Shown piece after piece: positions 10,046-21,410 of a stretch of 64,000 nt of DNA; positions within the stretch are counted from its first letter, which is position 1, and each line of letters begins with the position of its first letter. The DNA comes from Sphaerolaimus hirsutus. Its lineage: Eukaryota; Nematoda; Chromadorea; Monhysterida; Sphaerolaimidae. The stretch covers positions 10,420,529 through 10,484,528 of the forward strand of contig OZ038451.1 of assembly GCA_964036195.1 (NCBI GenBank). The letters run 5' to 3'. A program made the translations under genes and the position numbers. The notes under the pieces are model-generated. The model made no database searches, had not been told where the DNA came from, and saw only the letters and a list, made by a program, of their open reading frames with translations.

Positions 10046-12475
10046 TGAGATGGAGATGTGAGAGTGCGCGAAGCTAGAAATGTGAGAGTGTGCGAAGCTG
10101 TAAACATGAGAGTGAGCACAATGGTAAAAATGTACGAGTGAGCAAAATGGTAAATGTGAGAGTGAGCAAAATGGTAAATGTGAGAGTGAGTGAAATGGTA
10201 CATGTGAGAGTGAGCGAAATGGTACATGTGATACATTTACACATAGACATGTGAGAGTGTGCAAAACGTGACAATTCCAAATTCATACGTCATCTGTTTT
10301 TTTTGCTTATTTTCAGCTATTCTTGACATTTGCACAAAATGCCAAATTTTTTCACACTTTGATGACCTATGACTCACTTACAGTAGGTATAAAAAGTGAA
10401 TTTGTGAAGTGAAGTGAATTAGTTAAGTTAATTAAATGTGAGAGTGTGCGAAGCTGCAAATGTGAGAGTGCGCAAAGCTGCAAATGTGAGAGTGCGCGAA
10501 GCTGCAAATGTGAGAGTGCGTGAAGCTAGAAATGTGAGAGTGTGCCAAGCTGTAAACATGTGAGAGTGAGCAAAATGGTACATGTGAGAGTGAACAAAAT
10601 GGTAAATGTGAGAGTGAGCGAAATGGTACATGTGATACATTTACACATAGACATGTGAGAGTGTGCAAAACGTGACAATTCCAAATTCATATGTCATCTG
10701 TTTTTTTTGCTTATTTTCAGCTATTCTTGACATTTGCACAAAATGCCAAATTTTTTCACACTTTGATGACCTATGACTCACTTACAGTAGGTATAAAAAG
10801 TGAATTTGTGAAGTGAAGTGAATTAGTTAAGTTAATTAAATGTGAGAGTGTGCGAAGCTGCAAATGTTAGAGTGCGCAAAGCTGCAAATGTGAGAGTGCG
10901 CGAAGCTGCAAATGTGAGAGTGCGTGAAGCTAGAAATGTGAGAGTGTGCCAAGCTGTAAACATGTGAGAGTGCGCGAATCTGCAAATGTGAGAGTGCGCG
11001 AAGCTGCAAATGTGAGAGTGCATGAAGCTAGAAATGTGAGAGTGTGCCAAGCTGTAAACATGTGAGAGTGAGCGAAATGGTACATGTGAGAGTGAACAAA
11101 ATGGTAAATGTGAGAGTGAGCGAAATGGTACATGTGATCCATTTACACATAGACATGTGAGAGTGTGCAAAACGTGACAATTCCAAATTCATATGTCATC
11201 TGTTTTTTTTGCTTATTTTCAGCTATTCTTGACATTTGCACAAAATGCCAAATTTTTTCACACTTTGATGACCTATGACTCACTTACAGTAGGTATAAAA
11301 AGTGAATTTGTGAAGTGAAGTGAATTAGTTAAGTTAATTAAATGTGAGAGTGTGCGAAGCTGCAAATGTTAGAGTGCGCAAAGCTGCAAATGTGAGAGTG
11401 CGCGAAGCTGCAAATGTGAGAGTGCGTGAAGCTAGAAATGTGAGAGTGTGCCAAGCTGTAAACATGTGAGAGTGCGCGAATCTGCAAATGTGAGAGTGCG
11501 CGAAGCTGCAAATGTGAGAGTGCATGAAGCTAGAAATGTGAGAGTGTGCCAAGCTGTAAACATGTGAGAGTGAGCGAAATGGTACATGTGAGAGTGAACA
11601 AAATGGTAAATGTGAGAGTGAGCGAAATGGTACATGTGATACATTTACACATAGACATGTGAGAGTGTGCAAAACGTGACAATTCCAAAGTCATACATCA
11701 TCTGTTTTTTTGCTTATTTTCAGCTATTCTTGACATTTGCACAAAATGCTAAAATTTTTTCACACTTTGATGACCTATGACTCACTTACAGTAGGTATAA
11801 AAAGTGAATTTGTGAAGTGAAGTGAATTAGTTAAATGTGAATAGTTAAATGTTAGTTAAAAGTTAATTAAATGTGAGAGTGCGCGAAGCTGCAAACGTGA
11901 GAGTGCGCGAAGCTGCAAATGAGAGTGCGCGAATCTGCAAATGTGAGAGTGCGCGAATCTGCAAATGTGAGAGTGTGCGAAGCTGAATTTTTTCACACTT
12001 TGATGACCTATGACTCACTTACAGTAGGTATAAAAAGTGAATTTGTGAAGTGAAGTGAATTAGTTAAATGTGAATAGTTAAATGTTAGTTAAAAGTTAAT
12101 TAAATGTGAGAGTGCGCGAAGCTGCAAATGTGAGAGTGTGCGAAGCTGCAAACGTGAGAGTGCGCGAATCTTCAAATGTGAGAGTGCGCGAAGCTGCAAA
12201 TGTGAGAGTGCGCGAATCTGCAAATGTGAGAGTGCGCGAAGCTGCAGATGTGAGAGTGTGTGAAGCTGCAAATGTGAGAGTGAGCACAATGGTAAAAATG
12301 TAAGAGTGAGCAAAATGGTAAATGTGAGAGTGAGCAAAATGGTAAATGTGAGAGTGAGTGAAATGGTACATGTGAGAGTGGGCAAGATGTTAAATGTGAG
12401 AGTGCACAAAATAGTAAATGTGAGAGTGAGCAAAATGGTAAATGTGAGAGTGAGCAAAATGGTAAACAGTAGGGG
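10046..12475. repeat. 24-bp minisatellite ATGTGAGAGTGCGCGAAGCTGC in a ~500-bp higher-order array
   Basis: The unit is ATGTGAGAGTGCGCGAAGCT plus GCAA (24 bp), with variants CTAGAA, CTGTAAAC and AAAATGGTA. Blocks of 8-12 units alternate with a nearly constant spacer of about 170 bp (for example 10266-10436) that contains TTTTCAGCTATTCTTGACA and GGTATAAAAAGTGAA. Block starts at 10436, 10838 and 11340 give periods of about 402 and 502 bp. Because 24 is divisible by three, several frames stay open. Copies are at 21411-23838 and 59896-62540. Confidence 0.9.
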
Positions 12476-13379
12476 GAGTTGTTTGAGGGAAGGGGCAAAA
12501 GGGTAAATACATTTTCCTGGAAAAAAAAGTTGTTTTTAGCTATTCTTGACATTTGCACAAAATGCCAATTTTCACACTTTGATGACCGATGACTCACTCA
12601 CAGTGGGTATTAAACGTGAATTACACAAACGTTCAAAAGAATGGATGATTTTCAGAAAATAAAATTAATTATAATGTTATACAATCTCTAAAAGTAAAAA
12701 TTTCATTCATTAACCTCTAAAAACCGCAGGAAAATAGCAATAAGTATCAATAATATCAATAATTTAGCATATGATTTATTATTTCACATTGGTCACATTT
12801 ATTACATAACATCAGCTTCTTGTGACAATTGTGTAAAACGTGTGATGCAGCTAGTAAATTTAAATGATAAATACAAAACGTAAATGTGTAAATTCTTTAG
12901 TACAGTGAAGGGTGGGGGACCTTTGCCCCCACAGCTACTCAGTAGTGGTTTGGCAGACCTCCGAAAATACTGAACAACTTTTTTAGCCGGTGCCTCGCAC
13001 CACTGTATAAGCGCTTGGCCCTCCAACGCGCTCAAGCCACTCAAAATGTAAAGTAAAAAAGTCGGATCATTGATCATTGTGACGTTTAAATTCACTAGTT
13101 TGTGTGTGTTTTGCCTGTTTTTTTTTGCCTATTTTTTTCAACTTTTTCCAATTTTTAGCTTTTCTCCATTTTCTACCCATCTATGCCTTGAAAAAGCATA
13201 TACTGTATTTCCTCGATGCACTGTTAGCGAAAAAATTTTGTCCTGTAAAATGTCAATTTTAAATAAAAAGGAGAAGTTTTTTTGACTGAAATTTTGACAC
13301 TATCTATGACAATTGACAATTTCTTAGGACATGAATCTAGATGAATGTTGGCACTTGCCCCTGCACGTAGCTAAATATT
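12476..13379. other. Non-coding sequence after the minisatellite
   Basis: AT-rich with isolated matches to other repeats (TGTATTTCCTCGA near 13204). Repeated at 23839-24742 and 62541-63437. A frame of about 97 codons at 12802-13095 on the minus strand is preserved in all copies, but only because the copies are nearly identical; no domain seen. Confidence 0.4.
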
Positions 13380-14460
13380 ATTTACACTGGCAGCAGTCCC
13401 CGCTAGCTTTTTGTGTGTATTTTCTTTAAGTTGGGTAGAAACACCAATCTGACTAAAATAATTATATCTACTTTTTCTTTTCTGTTCTTGTTCTTTTCAC
13501 AAAAGCATTGAAAAACATGTTATTGAACATTTCTGAGCAAAAGTAGACTTGGTGCCAACAGTTGTGTAGGTATTTTCCAAACAAATTTATTGTGCGACAT
13601 TTGCACACAATGGCAAAATGTTTGCAAAATACAGAAAAATCGCTGGCGCCAAGGCTACTTTTGTTCAAAAATGTTCCATAACATGTTTTACAATGCTTTT
13701 GTGCAAAAAAAACAGACAGCAAAAACAAATATAAATATTCTAAACGGTTGCAGTTTTATTATGTTTTAAAGAAAATACTGGAACATTTTCAAGTAAATGT
13801 GGCCTTGGCACCAGCATTTTTGTTACTGTTTTCTTGAAAACTTAAAGAAACCACAATTGATAAAAATATATATTTTTATCTACCTATTTTTTGTTGTCTG
13901 TTTTTTTGCACAAAAGCATTGAAAATCATGTCATAGAACATTTCCAAGCAAAAGTAGACTTGGCGCCAGCATGTTTATGAGTATTTTCTTCAAGACAGAA
14001 AGAAATGGCAGTTGACCAAAATATTTATAATTATTTTTGATGTCTGTTTTTTTGCACAAAAGCATTGAAAAACATGTCATGAAAGATTTCCAAGCTAAAG
14101 TAGTTTTGGCGCCAGCATTTTTGTGTGTATTTTCTTTAAGTCGGGTAGAAACACCAATCCGACTAAAATAATTATATCTACTTTTTGTTTTCTGTTTTTT
14201 TTTCTTCACAAAAGCATTGAAAAACATGTTATTGAACATTTCTGAGCAAAAGTAGACTTGGTGCCAACAGTTGTGTAAGTATTTTCCAAACAAATTTATT
14301 GTGCGACATTTGCACACAATGGCAAAATTTGCAAAATACAGAAAAATGCTGGCGCCAAGGCTACTTTTGTTCAAAAATGTTCCATAACATGTTTTACAAT
14401 TTTTGTGCAAAAAAAAGACAACAAAAACAAATATAAATATTCTAGATGATTACGATTTCT
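13380..14460. repeat. Degenerate long tandem repeat (AAAGCATTGAAAAACATGT family)
   Basis: Modules with CACAAAAGCATTGAAAAACA, TGGCGCCAGCATTTTTGT and GTCGGGTAGAAACACCAATC recur. The module starting at 13410 is repeated at about 14120 (period about 710 bp) with shorter internal repeats in both orientations. Also at 24743-25823 and, cut by the window end, 63437-64000. Confidence 0.65.
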
Positions 14461-14552
14461 TTCCATCTTGAAGAAAATTCTCACATTTTTTTCACATTGC
14501 TCACATAGCATTTGCGATCAAAAATACAGGCAATTGCAAAGGAAAATGAAGG

Positions 14553-14765
14553 GGCACTGCGAACGAAAATTCTGGGGGCTCTGCGAACGAAAATTCTGGG
14601 GGCTCTGCGAACGAAAATTCTGGGGGCTCTGCGAACGAAAATTCTGGCAAATTGCACTATAACGCGGGATTGAATCCCGTTCAAATCCTTAGAGGGATCA
14701 AATCTCGTTCGAATCACTAGAGGGATCGAATCCCATTGAAATCCTTAGAGGGATCGAATCTCGTT
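14553..14765. repeat. Two short tandem arrays: CTGCGAACGAAAATTCTGGG x4 and GAGGGATCGAATC x4
   Basis: Four perfect to near-perfect copies of a 24-bp unit (GGGCTCTGCGAACGAAAATT plus CTGG) are followed by about four copies of a 26-28-bp unit built on AGAGGGATCGAATCCCGTT. Both repeat in the second tandem unit (25916-26128). Confidence 0.85.
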
Positions 14766-14952
14766 TGCGCCCTTTTTTCTGTCGCTTTTAAATCACTAGA
14801 CACCTGGGGGCAGTTCCGCTGAGACGAAATTGCATCATTTATGCGTCAATTTTACTGTTCTCTACATTTGCACACAATCGCTCTGCGCATGCTAGTTTGC
14901 AGCTGAAATTTATTGGAGTTAGGGATTGTGTTTGACAGGCTGCAGCTTTTTC

Positions 14953-15292
14953 CAGGGGCCAGTCCTGCACCCTGTGAACATAATGTAAATGTTGACTGTC
15001 TAGAATTTGTCAAAAATTGAATACATTTTACAGTGTCTTTTACATGACATTTGACACTTTACAGGGTTTATTACATCATGACATATGACATTTTACAGGG
15101 TCTTTTACACTTTACAGGGTTCAATACATTTTACAGGGTCTTTTACATGACATTTGACACTTTACGGGGTTTATTACATCATGACATATGACATTTTACA
15201 GGGTTTTTTACACTTTACAGGGTTCAATACATTTTACAGGGTCTTTTACATGACATTTGACACTTTACAGGGTTTATTACATCATGACATAC
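14953..15292. mobile_element. Composite introner-family element with internal tandem
   Basis: Starts CAGGGGCCAGTCCTGCACCCTG, the terminal repeat of the introner family. The body is two to three copies of a roughly 110-bp module made of TTTTACAGGGTCTTTTACATG and TGACATTTGACACTTTACAG. The right side runs into a CCGTATTTCC fragment, so this copy is truncated. Second copy at 26316-26655. Confidence 0.55.
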
Positions 15293-15854
15293 CGTATTTC
15301 CTTGAAATACCCCCCCCAGATTGCCTTTTTTCTCCCTTTTTCCTTCTAAAGCTTGAAAAACTCCATATAGGTATTGAACCCCTGCGACCCCCCCTCAAAA
15401 AACATCAAATATACACATGATTTGTGATGGAATGGCGCCATTTGAGGGCGCCAAAGTAAGCCGCACCATGGCGCCCTTCTACTACTTTTGCTACTTGTTC
15501 ACCGGGTTGTCTTGTGCACCGACACACCCCCTTTTTGTTGCCGCTCTTAGGGTTCAATCAGAATTGACTTTTCGGGATGGGGATTGGGGTCACGGGATCG
15601 GGATTACTTTTTTGAATTTTCGGGATGAGGATTTTGGAAAACCTTCAAATATACATATTTGATTTTTCACAAATAAATGAAAACATACTTGGATGCCAGA
15701 GGAGAAGCATAAAATTCACATCTGAGCTTTCCGTTCACATTTCTCAGTGAAAAATATCCTTTGACAATTTTGACAAATTTTACTGGGATCGCCGTGATCA
15801 TGATTATGGAATTTTGTCACTATAACCGCTTTTGAAAATGCAACGTTAATTCAG
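15293..15854. other. Repeat fragments upstream of VPS33A exons
   Basis: Contains a CCGTATTTCCTTGAA terminus, a truncated GGCGCC element (TGATGGAATGGCGCC at about 15427) and a GGGATnGGGAT-rich piece starting AGGGTTCAATC at 15550, reminiscent of the 31590-32367 element. No upstream VPS33A exon is visible here or anywhere earlier in the window. Confidence 0.45.
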
Positions 15855-18693
15855 GTGCTCCGGCTGATGTGCCTTCAATCGTTGATCGGCGACGGGCTCA
15901 AAGCCAAAGTGCTCGATTCCTACCGAACCAAATTCGTGCAGGTGGCCGCACTTTTCAATCATCAATGGCGACCCACGCAGTAGTTGACACATGTGTGTCA
16001 ACTTGTTTGTGTCAACTCAAATTTCGGCTCCGCGAGTTGCGCTGCGATCTTCCAATGCACGTGCCGTAATATTCATGTTTCAACTTTATTTTCATTTTAA
16101 TTTTTTTTATTTGCTGCATGTCCATTTGGAGATCGCTCTGCGACACGCGTAACCGAAACCTAAGTTGACACAAACCAGTTGACATGTGTCAACTAGTGTG
16201 TTCTCCACCAACAGCCAACAACACCCCCTTCAATTTACCCCCCCCCCTGCAGAGCTACGGCTACGAACTGGTAGACGACCTTATCAACCTGCAGCGGGCG
16301 GGTATACTACGCGAGCGCGCCGCCGCCCCCAAAAGCATGCCCTTCAGCTACCCCTCCCTGAACGATTCTGGTCCATCCAGGAAGGGGGATAGTTCGCCCG
16401 TTTGTGGAGTGGGTCAGGTGAAGAAACAGTTGCGACTGCTTGTTGAGGGGGTCGATGAACAGGTGTGTTTTTGTTATGTGTTCGTTTTTTTGCATATGCA
16501 GTTGATTGTGGTGGGAGCGGAGTTTGTTGCAGATGTGGTCAACTGAAACGCGTTTTACAGTGAAATTACCATATCCCATCTGAATAAAAATCTAAGATTT
16601 TTTCTCTATATTTGCATTGCTCCATTTATTGGGGCGTTTGGTATACAATTATACAGGTTATTCTATTCAGCAAACTACGGTCCCATTCTTTCTATATTAA
16701 ATTTTCATACGTTCAGTGTGGTCTTTCAAACTTTTCGCTACTCAATAAACAAGGCAAGTAAGCATGATTTCAACCATTCTGATGCCAGTCCCGCACCTTG
16801 TAAAGTGTCAAAGGTCGTGTAAAATGTCGCATATTGTGTAAACTGTCGCGCAAACTGTCTATTGTCATTCAAAATGTCAAAAGTTCAGTAATGCAATTTT
16901 GTATTTTTATTGCCGCTTGACAGGGTGCGGCACTGCTCCCTGGTTTGGCGTGACACTCTCAACCATGCCAATGTACACATCTAAACACCTTCCCGGTCAC
17001 GTCCGGCACCCTATTTTTGATCGTACTTGTGACACCCTATCTCCAGTTCTAGGGCGCGCCAGTAGCTGAAACTTGGGGGAGATATTGGCGCAACCCCCCT
17101 CTACGTCGCATGAATTAGGGGGGTCGCGGCGACCCCCCTAATTCATGCGAGGTAGAGGGGGGTTGCGCCAATATCTCCCCCAAGTTTCAGGCTCTGCGGC
17201 ACCCTAGAACTGGGTATAGGATGTGAGAAGTAAAATCAAAAAATGGGTGCCGGACGTGACCGGGAAGGTGTTTATAACCTGCATCTCCCATGCCCACAGA
17301 AGCCGACCGACTGCGCGTACTCGTACAGCGGGTGGGCGCCGGTGCTGGGTCGGCTGCTGGAGGCGCTGCTGGGCGGCTGGTCGCAGCCGCACCTGCTCGA
17401 CGCCGTCAAGTCGCTGCCCGGCGCCATGGAAGTCAACTTGCGTCGGTTGTTGTGTGTGTGTGTGTACATTGGTGTGGGTGGTTGCCCGAATTGGTTCGGT
17501 TGGCACCTGGCTACTGATTTGCATTGAAAAACTCTTTTGGGAGCTTTACAGGGACGTATCCAGGATTTTTGAGCGGGGGGGGGGGCTGCTTGTTTACGGG
17601 GGCCGGCGAGCGGGGGGGGCTCAGCCCCCCCCCCCCTAAATTTTTTCACTATATAGGGACGGAAAGTTGTTTTGGCGCTAGCGCCATACCAAGGCGCCAC
17701 GCCATGGCGCTATTGGCGTTGGCGCCAGCGCCAGGAACCGCTTTAAATAGATGTAAATATGCATACATATGCAGCGAAAGTCGCAAAAATGTGTTCATTT
17801 TCAAGGATATTTGTTTACAGGGACCGATCCGCTAAAAATACAATGTATGGGGAAGAAATTGCGCGCTTGCGCGCAAAATTTTTCAGAAACATCGAAAAAT
17901 GTAAAGGGAAAATTGCATTTTCCGGGACTTTTTAGGTCTCACCCCGGGAGGGGGGGGGGGCTGCAGCCCCCCCCCCCGCCCCCCCCCCCCCCTGGATACG
18001 GCCCTGGAGCTTTATATTTGAAAAAACGTTAGAAAAAAATCATAAGATTTTTTTTTCTGATGATTTTTTATTTTTGCCAGAATTTTCAGATTTACTTAAT
18101 TATATCTTCATTTTGAGTGATTTTCTGCGATGAAAAAAATCACATTTTTATGTATTTATATTTATTTTTCCGACTAGAGTTGATTATATTTTATCAAAAT
18201 CACCCTATCCTATCAATGCTACTACCTATATTTGATTTTCTTGGAAGCGACAGTATCAATCCCTGATTTTTAAGTGAAAATTTTACTTTTCACATTTTAC
18301 CCTTACTATAAAGACTTTGAATTTCCACGCCGCCGCACATTTCAGCTTGCGAAAGCGACGCCGCAAGCAAATCGGTCCCAGATTCAGGTGCCTCGGAGCG
18401 CCGGCCGTCTGTGCTCATGGTCGTGATCGGTGGGATCACATTTGGTGAGATGTCCGCGCTACGAATGGTTGCCAGGCAGAGGGGTGAGTGGACGGATCGT
18501 GTCCCTGTAGTCATGTAAACCCGCCAGTCATGTATTATTTTTTTTTTGGGGGGTAGCAACGATGGAGTAAACTTTTTTATGACCATTTCGCTGTTTCGCA
18601 GGATTCAATTTGATGGTTGTAACGACGAGCGTGATAAATGGGGAGCGATTTTTGGAACAGTTTCACACGTTGCCGCCGGATGGTATGATGTGA
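15855..18693 (+). CDS. VPS33A: VPS33A-like vacuolar sorting protein, last five exons (copy 1)
   Basis: Exons: 15855-15941 (VLRLMCLQSLIGDGLKAKVL...), 16253-16462 (SYGYELVDDLINLQRAGIL... ending QLRLLVEGVDEQ), 17300 to about 17441 (KPTDCAYSYSGWAPVLGRLL...), 18346-18483 (RPSVLMVVIGGITFGEMSAL) and 18602-18693 (FNLMVVTTSVINGERFLEQF, stop TGA 18691-18693). The order and motifs LQSL..GLK.KVLD.Y, YGYE, SY.YSGWAP, GGITF.E..ALR and TT..ING match the C-terminal third of the VPS33A branch of Sec1/Munc18 proteins, better than VPS33B. VPS33A is a HOPS/CORVET subunit that binds SNAREs during endosome, lysosome and autophagosome fusion. Junction phases agree; the third exon's donor (17441 or 17445) is uncertain. 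About 220 of about 600 expected residues are present. N-terminal exons are absent upstream, so this copy looks truncated by the duplication or by misassembly. Confidence 0.85.
15942..16252 (+). mobile_element. CACACTAGTTGACA-family element inside VPS33A intron
   Basis: The intron holds an inverted repeat of GTTGACACATGTGTGTCAAC at about 15985 and TTGACATGTGTCAACTAGTG at about 16182, with inner arms TTTCGGCTCCGCGAG / CGTAACCGAAAC. The arms resemble those of the element at 33317-33520, including CCATTTGGAGATCGC, which forms a possible mini-exon there. Second copy at 27305-27615. Confidence 0.55.
16784..16942 (+). mobile_element. Introner-family element nested in a longer VPS33A intron
   Basis: Ends CCAGTCCCGCACC..TGTAAAGTG and CTTGACAGGGTGCGGCACTG..CCCTGG are family terminal repeats. 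It lies well inside intron 16463-17299, so it is not the intron itself. Copies at 28147-28305 and, with its left end broken, 45565-45711. Confidence 0.65.
16984..17272. mobile_element. TA-target palindromic MITE, 289 bp
   Basis: The first and last 28 bases are perfect inverted repeats (starting AACACCTTCCCGGTCACGTC) and the whole element folds into one long hairpin around GGTCGCGGCGACC near 17130. The corresponding intron at 45743-45755 lacks it and reads ACATCTATAACC, so the insertion duplicated TA, as in Tc1/mariner-type elements. Second copy at 28347-28635. Confidence 0.9.
17549..18006. mobile_element. hAT-like MITE with G-run/C-run interior
   Basis: Ends CAGGGACGTATCCAGG and CCTGGATACGGCCCTG, flanked by a perfect 8-bp duplication GAGCTTTA (17541-17548, 18007-18014). 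The third VPS33A copy has the empty site (46017-46024). Inside are long G and C runs near each end and a TGGCGCTAGCGCCA / GGCGTTGGCGCCAGCGCC palindromic core. Copies: 28912-29367, a diverged one at 39432-39861 and a truncated one at 57122. Confidence 0.95.
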
Positions 18694-20622
18694 TATGATG
18701 TGATTACCATTGGTTTGGTGACGATTATACATCAGTCTAATTGTATTAAGAAAACGGCTTCATTCTGCTGGCTATGCCCGCCCATGAACTCGAACGCGGG
18801 CCGGCGGCGAACACAAAGGCAAACAAAAGGATTGTTTACGATGTCTTTTGTGTTTGCCGCCCTGGTCACATGATGTATTTCCTCCACATCGTTACCCTGT
18901 GTGCATTTTTACCCGCTGTGCATGGTTACCCGGCGCGCATGGTGTTGCCCGGTGTGCATGGCGGCCCGGTGTGCATGGAGGGGCGGCCGCCATGCACACC
19001 GGGCAACAATGCACACCGGGCAGCGAAAAATGCACAGCGGGTAAAAATGCACAGCGGGTAAAAATGCACAGCGAGTCTGGCTCTGTAAAATGTCAAGTGT
19101 CATGCAAAGTGTCCAAAGTCATGTAAAATGCCCTGGAAAATGGCAAACGCACGATTGCCATTTTTCAGAGCATTTTATATGACTTTTGGCATTTTACATT
19201 ATATTTTACGTTTTACATGACATTTGACATTTTACAGGGCATTTTACAGTTTCTGGGACTGCACCCAGGACAACGTCACGCAACAGCGTCGACGTGTCGC
19301 TGGACGCCAGTGCGCAAAGCTGCAAATGGCCAAGTTGTTGCTTATTTTTAAAAAGGCTGCTTTTGTGCTCAATTGAGAGTTCATGGTGCGGCTTATGCTC
19401 TTTTGGGCACAATATATAGGTTTTTTAAAAAGCGGCGCAGCGCTAGTGCTAAATGGGTCAAAGGTGTCTATAAGCTCCCCATATATTTGTGTATACCTAA
19501 ATGCATTGAATACTTGAATTAGAGTATATACACGTTAAATTCTTTCATATTTATTATTATTTGTCAAATAATAAATTGTTCCGATAAACATGACACATTT
19601 AAATATTTAACAGTTTAGAAAAAATTCCGTATTTTTTGAATAATTTTGCTGGGAAACAAACTTTTTTAGCATGATTATTTAAATAAATTGGACCGTTTTG
19701 GCAGGGGTTAAAATTCCACAAAATGTTTATCTTCACATTTCACATTGTTATAAAAAACACTGTTCATGTGTTACATTTGCTCAAAATGGTATTTGAAATT
19801 AGGTAATAATCATTACAGTTGTTAAAAGTAACCAAATTTATGCAAAATATATGTATAAGTGATTAGTATTAATATTTATGATAATAGAGTTGTTTACAAT
19901 TAATATACATACCTTTGACAAAAATTAAATTATTTATTTTATTCTTTTATTCATTTTTATCAGCTTAGAACATGAAAAAATGTTCAGAAAACATAATCAA
20001 TGACATACATTTTGCCCATTTTTGCATTCAGATTCACTAGTCCCAGTAAAATTCAAAGTTTTTTGTCCCTGTAAAATGTTACATTGGCTGTTGAATTAGG
20101 TATGGTGTGAAGTGGCATTTCTCAAGTGGCTTTTCTCAAGTGTTTTCTGCTGGCACAAATATAATATCAATTTTACTTTTGGAGTTTTCACAAAGAAATT
20201 TCAAATGAAATGTGCATATTTTGCATCAATATTACAGCATGTTATTACATTTGCACATAATGCTCATTTTTAGTTTCATGACAAAAATTTCCTTTACAGT
20301 ATTGTTTCTTGACATTTTGTCTAAAATTGAATGGTTTTTAATAACCATTCCCAGGTTCACTGGTGACTCTGGTGCAGAGTTGTTAAAAGTATCAAACTTT
20401 TTCTAAGTATACATAAACATAAAGTATTTATTTATTACTCAGCCCTGAGTGAGTACAGAAAATGTAAAGTAAAATTTTATACTTTTACTCATGAGTAAAC
20501 ATGAGTAAAATACTTTTTGAACCACAAAATTCTAATCAAGTATTATTGACCAATTTTTCCTATCAAAGCCAAGCCTATCAAAAATGCATTTTTTTACGAA
20601 AATGAATGAAATGTCATGATAG

Positions 20623-21410
20623 GAGACTGCGTGAAATGGAGAATCTGAGACTGTGCGAAATGAAGAATCTGAGACTGTGTGAAATGGAGAATCTGAGACT
20701 GTGCTAAAAGGAAGAATCTGAGACTGTGCAAAATGAAAATCTGAGACTGTTTGAAATGAAAATCTGAGACTGTGAAATGAAAATCTGAGACTGTGTGAAA
20801 TGAAAATCTGAGACTGTGCGAAATGAAAATCTGAGACTGTGCAAATGAAGAATCTGAGACTGTGCGAAATGAAGAATCTGAGACTGTGCGAAATGAAGAA
20901 TCTGAGACTGTGCGAAATGGAGAATCTGAGACTGTGCTAAAAGGAAGAATCTGAGACTGTGCAAAATGAAAATCTGAGACTGTTTGAAATGAAAATCTGA
21001 GACTGTGTGAAATGAAAATCTGAGACTGTGTGAAATAAAAATCTGAGACTGTGCGAAATGAAAATCTGAGACTGTGCAAATGAAGAATCTGAGACTGTGC
21101 GAAATGAAGAATCTGAGACTGTGCGAAATGAAGAATCTGAGACTGTGCGAAATGAAAATCTGAGACTGTGTGAAATGTATAATCTGAGACTGTGTGAAAT
21201 GAATAATCTGAGACTGTGCAAAATGGAGAATCTGAGACTGTGCGAAATGAAGGATCTGAGACTGTGAAGTGTGAGGATCTGAGACTGTGTGAAATGGAGA
21301 ATCTGAGACTATGCGAAATGGAGAATCTGAGACTGTGCTAAAATGGAAGAATCTGAGACTGTGCAAAATGAAGAATCTGAGACTGTGAAGTGTGAGGATC
21401 TGAGACTGCG
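20623..21410. repeat. Minisatellite AATCTGAGACTGTG, second unit
   Basis: Same array as 9258-10045, at offset 11,365, with no length change. Confidence 0.9.

Larger units (their letters stand above)
7345..18703. repeat. 11.36-kb tandem unit, copy 1
   Basis: It begins at TACCATTGGTTTGG and runs through the VPS33A stop codon. The next copy begins at about 18710 with the same sequence. Offset is 11,365 bp, changing to 11,363 after a 2-bp difference near 11930 and to 11,361 inside the G/C-run element. Only scattered substitutions separate the copies. A third partial copy is at 58095-64000. Confidence 0.9.

Noticed and set aside
10046-12475. CRISPR-like regular repeats
   Set aside because: The units are contiguous 24-bp tandem copies without unique spacers, in a eukaryotic intron-bearing sequence. 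The 170-bp spacers are themselves identical.
12802-13095. 97-codon minus-strand frame repeated in three units
   Set aside because: No domain, low-complexity neighbours, and preservation explained by near-identity of the units.
17223-17835. Long frames in other phases over the VPS33A third exon and the G/C-run element
   Set aside because: The real frame there is KPTDCAYSYSGWAP; the others are shadows, and one differs between copies (203 versus 138 codons) only because of a G-run length change.
18346-18693. Assignment to VPS33B instead of VPS33A
   Set aside because: The last exon resembles both, but LKAKVLDSY, SYGYE and the DEQ|KPTD..SYSGWAP region fit the VPS33A branch as I remember it. A profile search would settle this.
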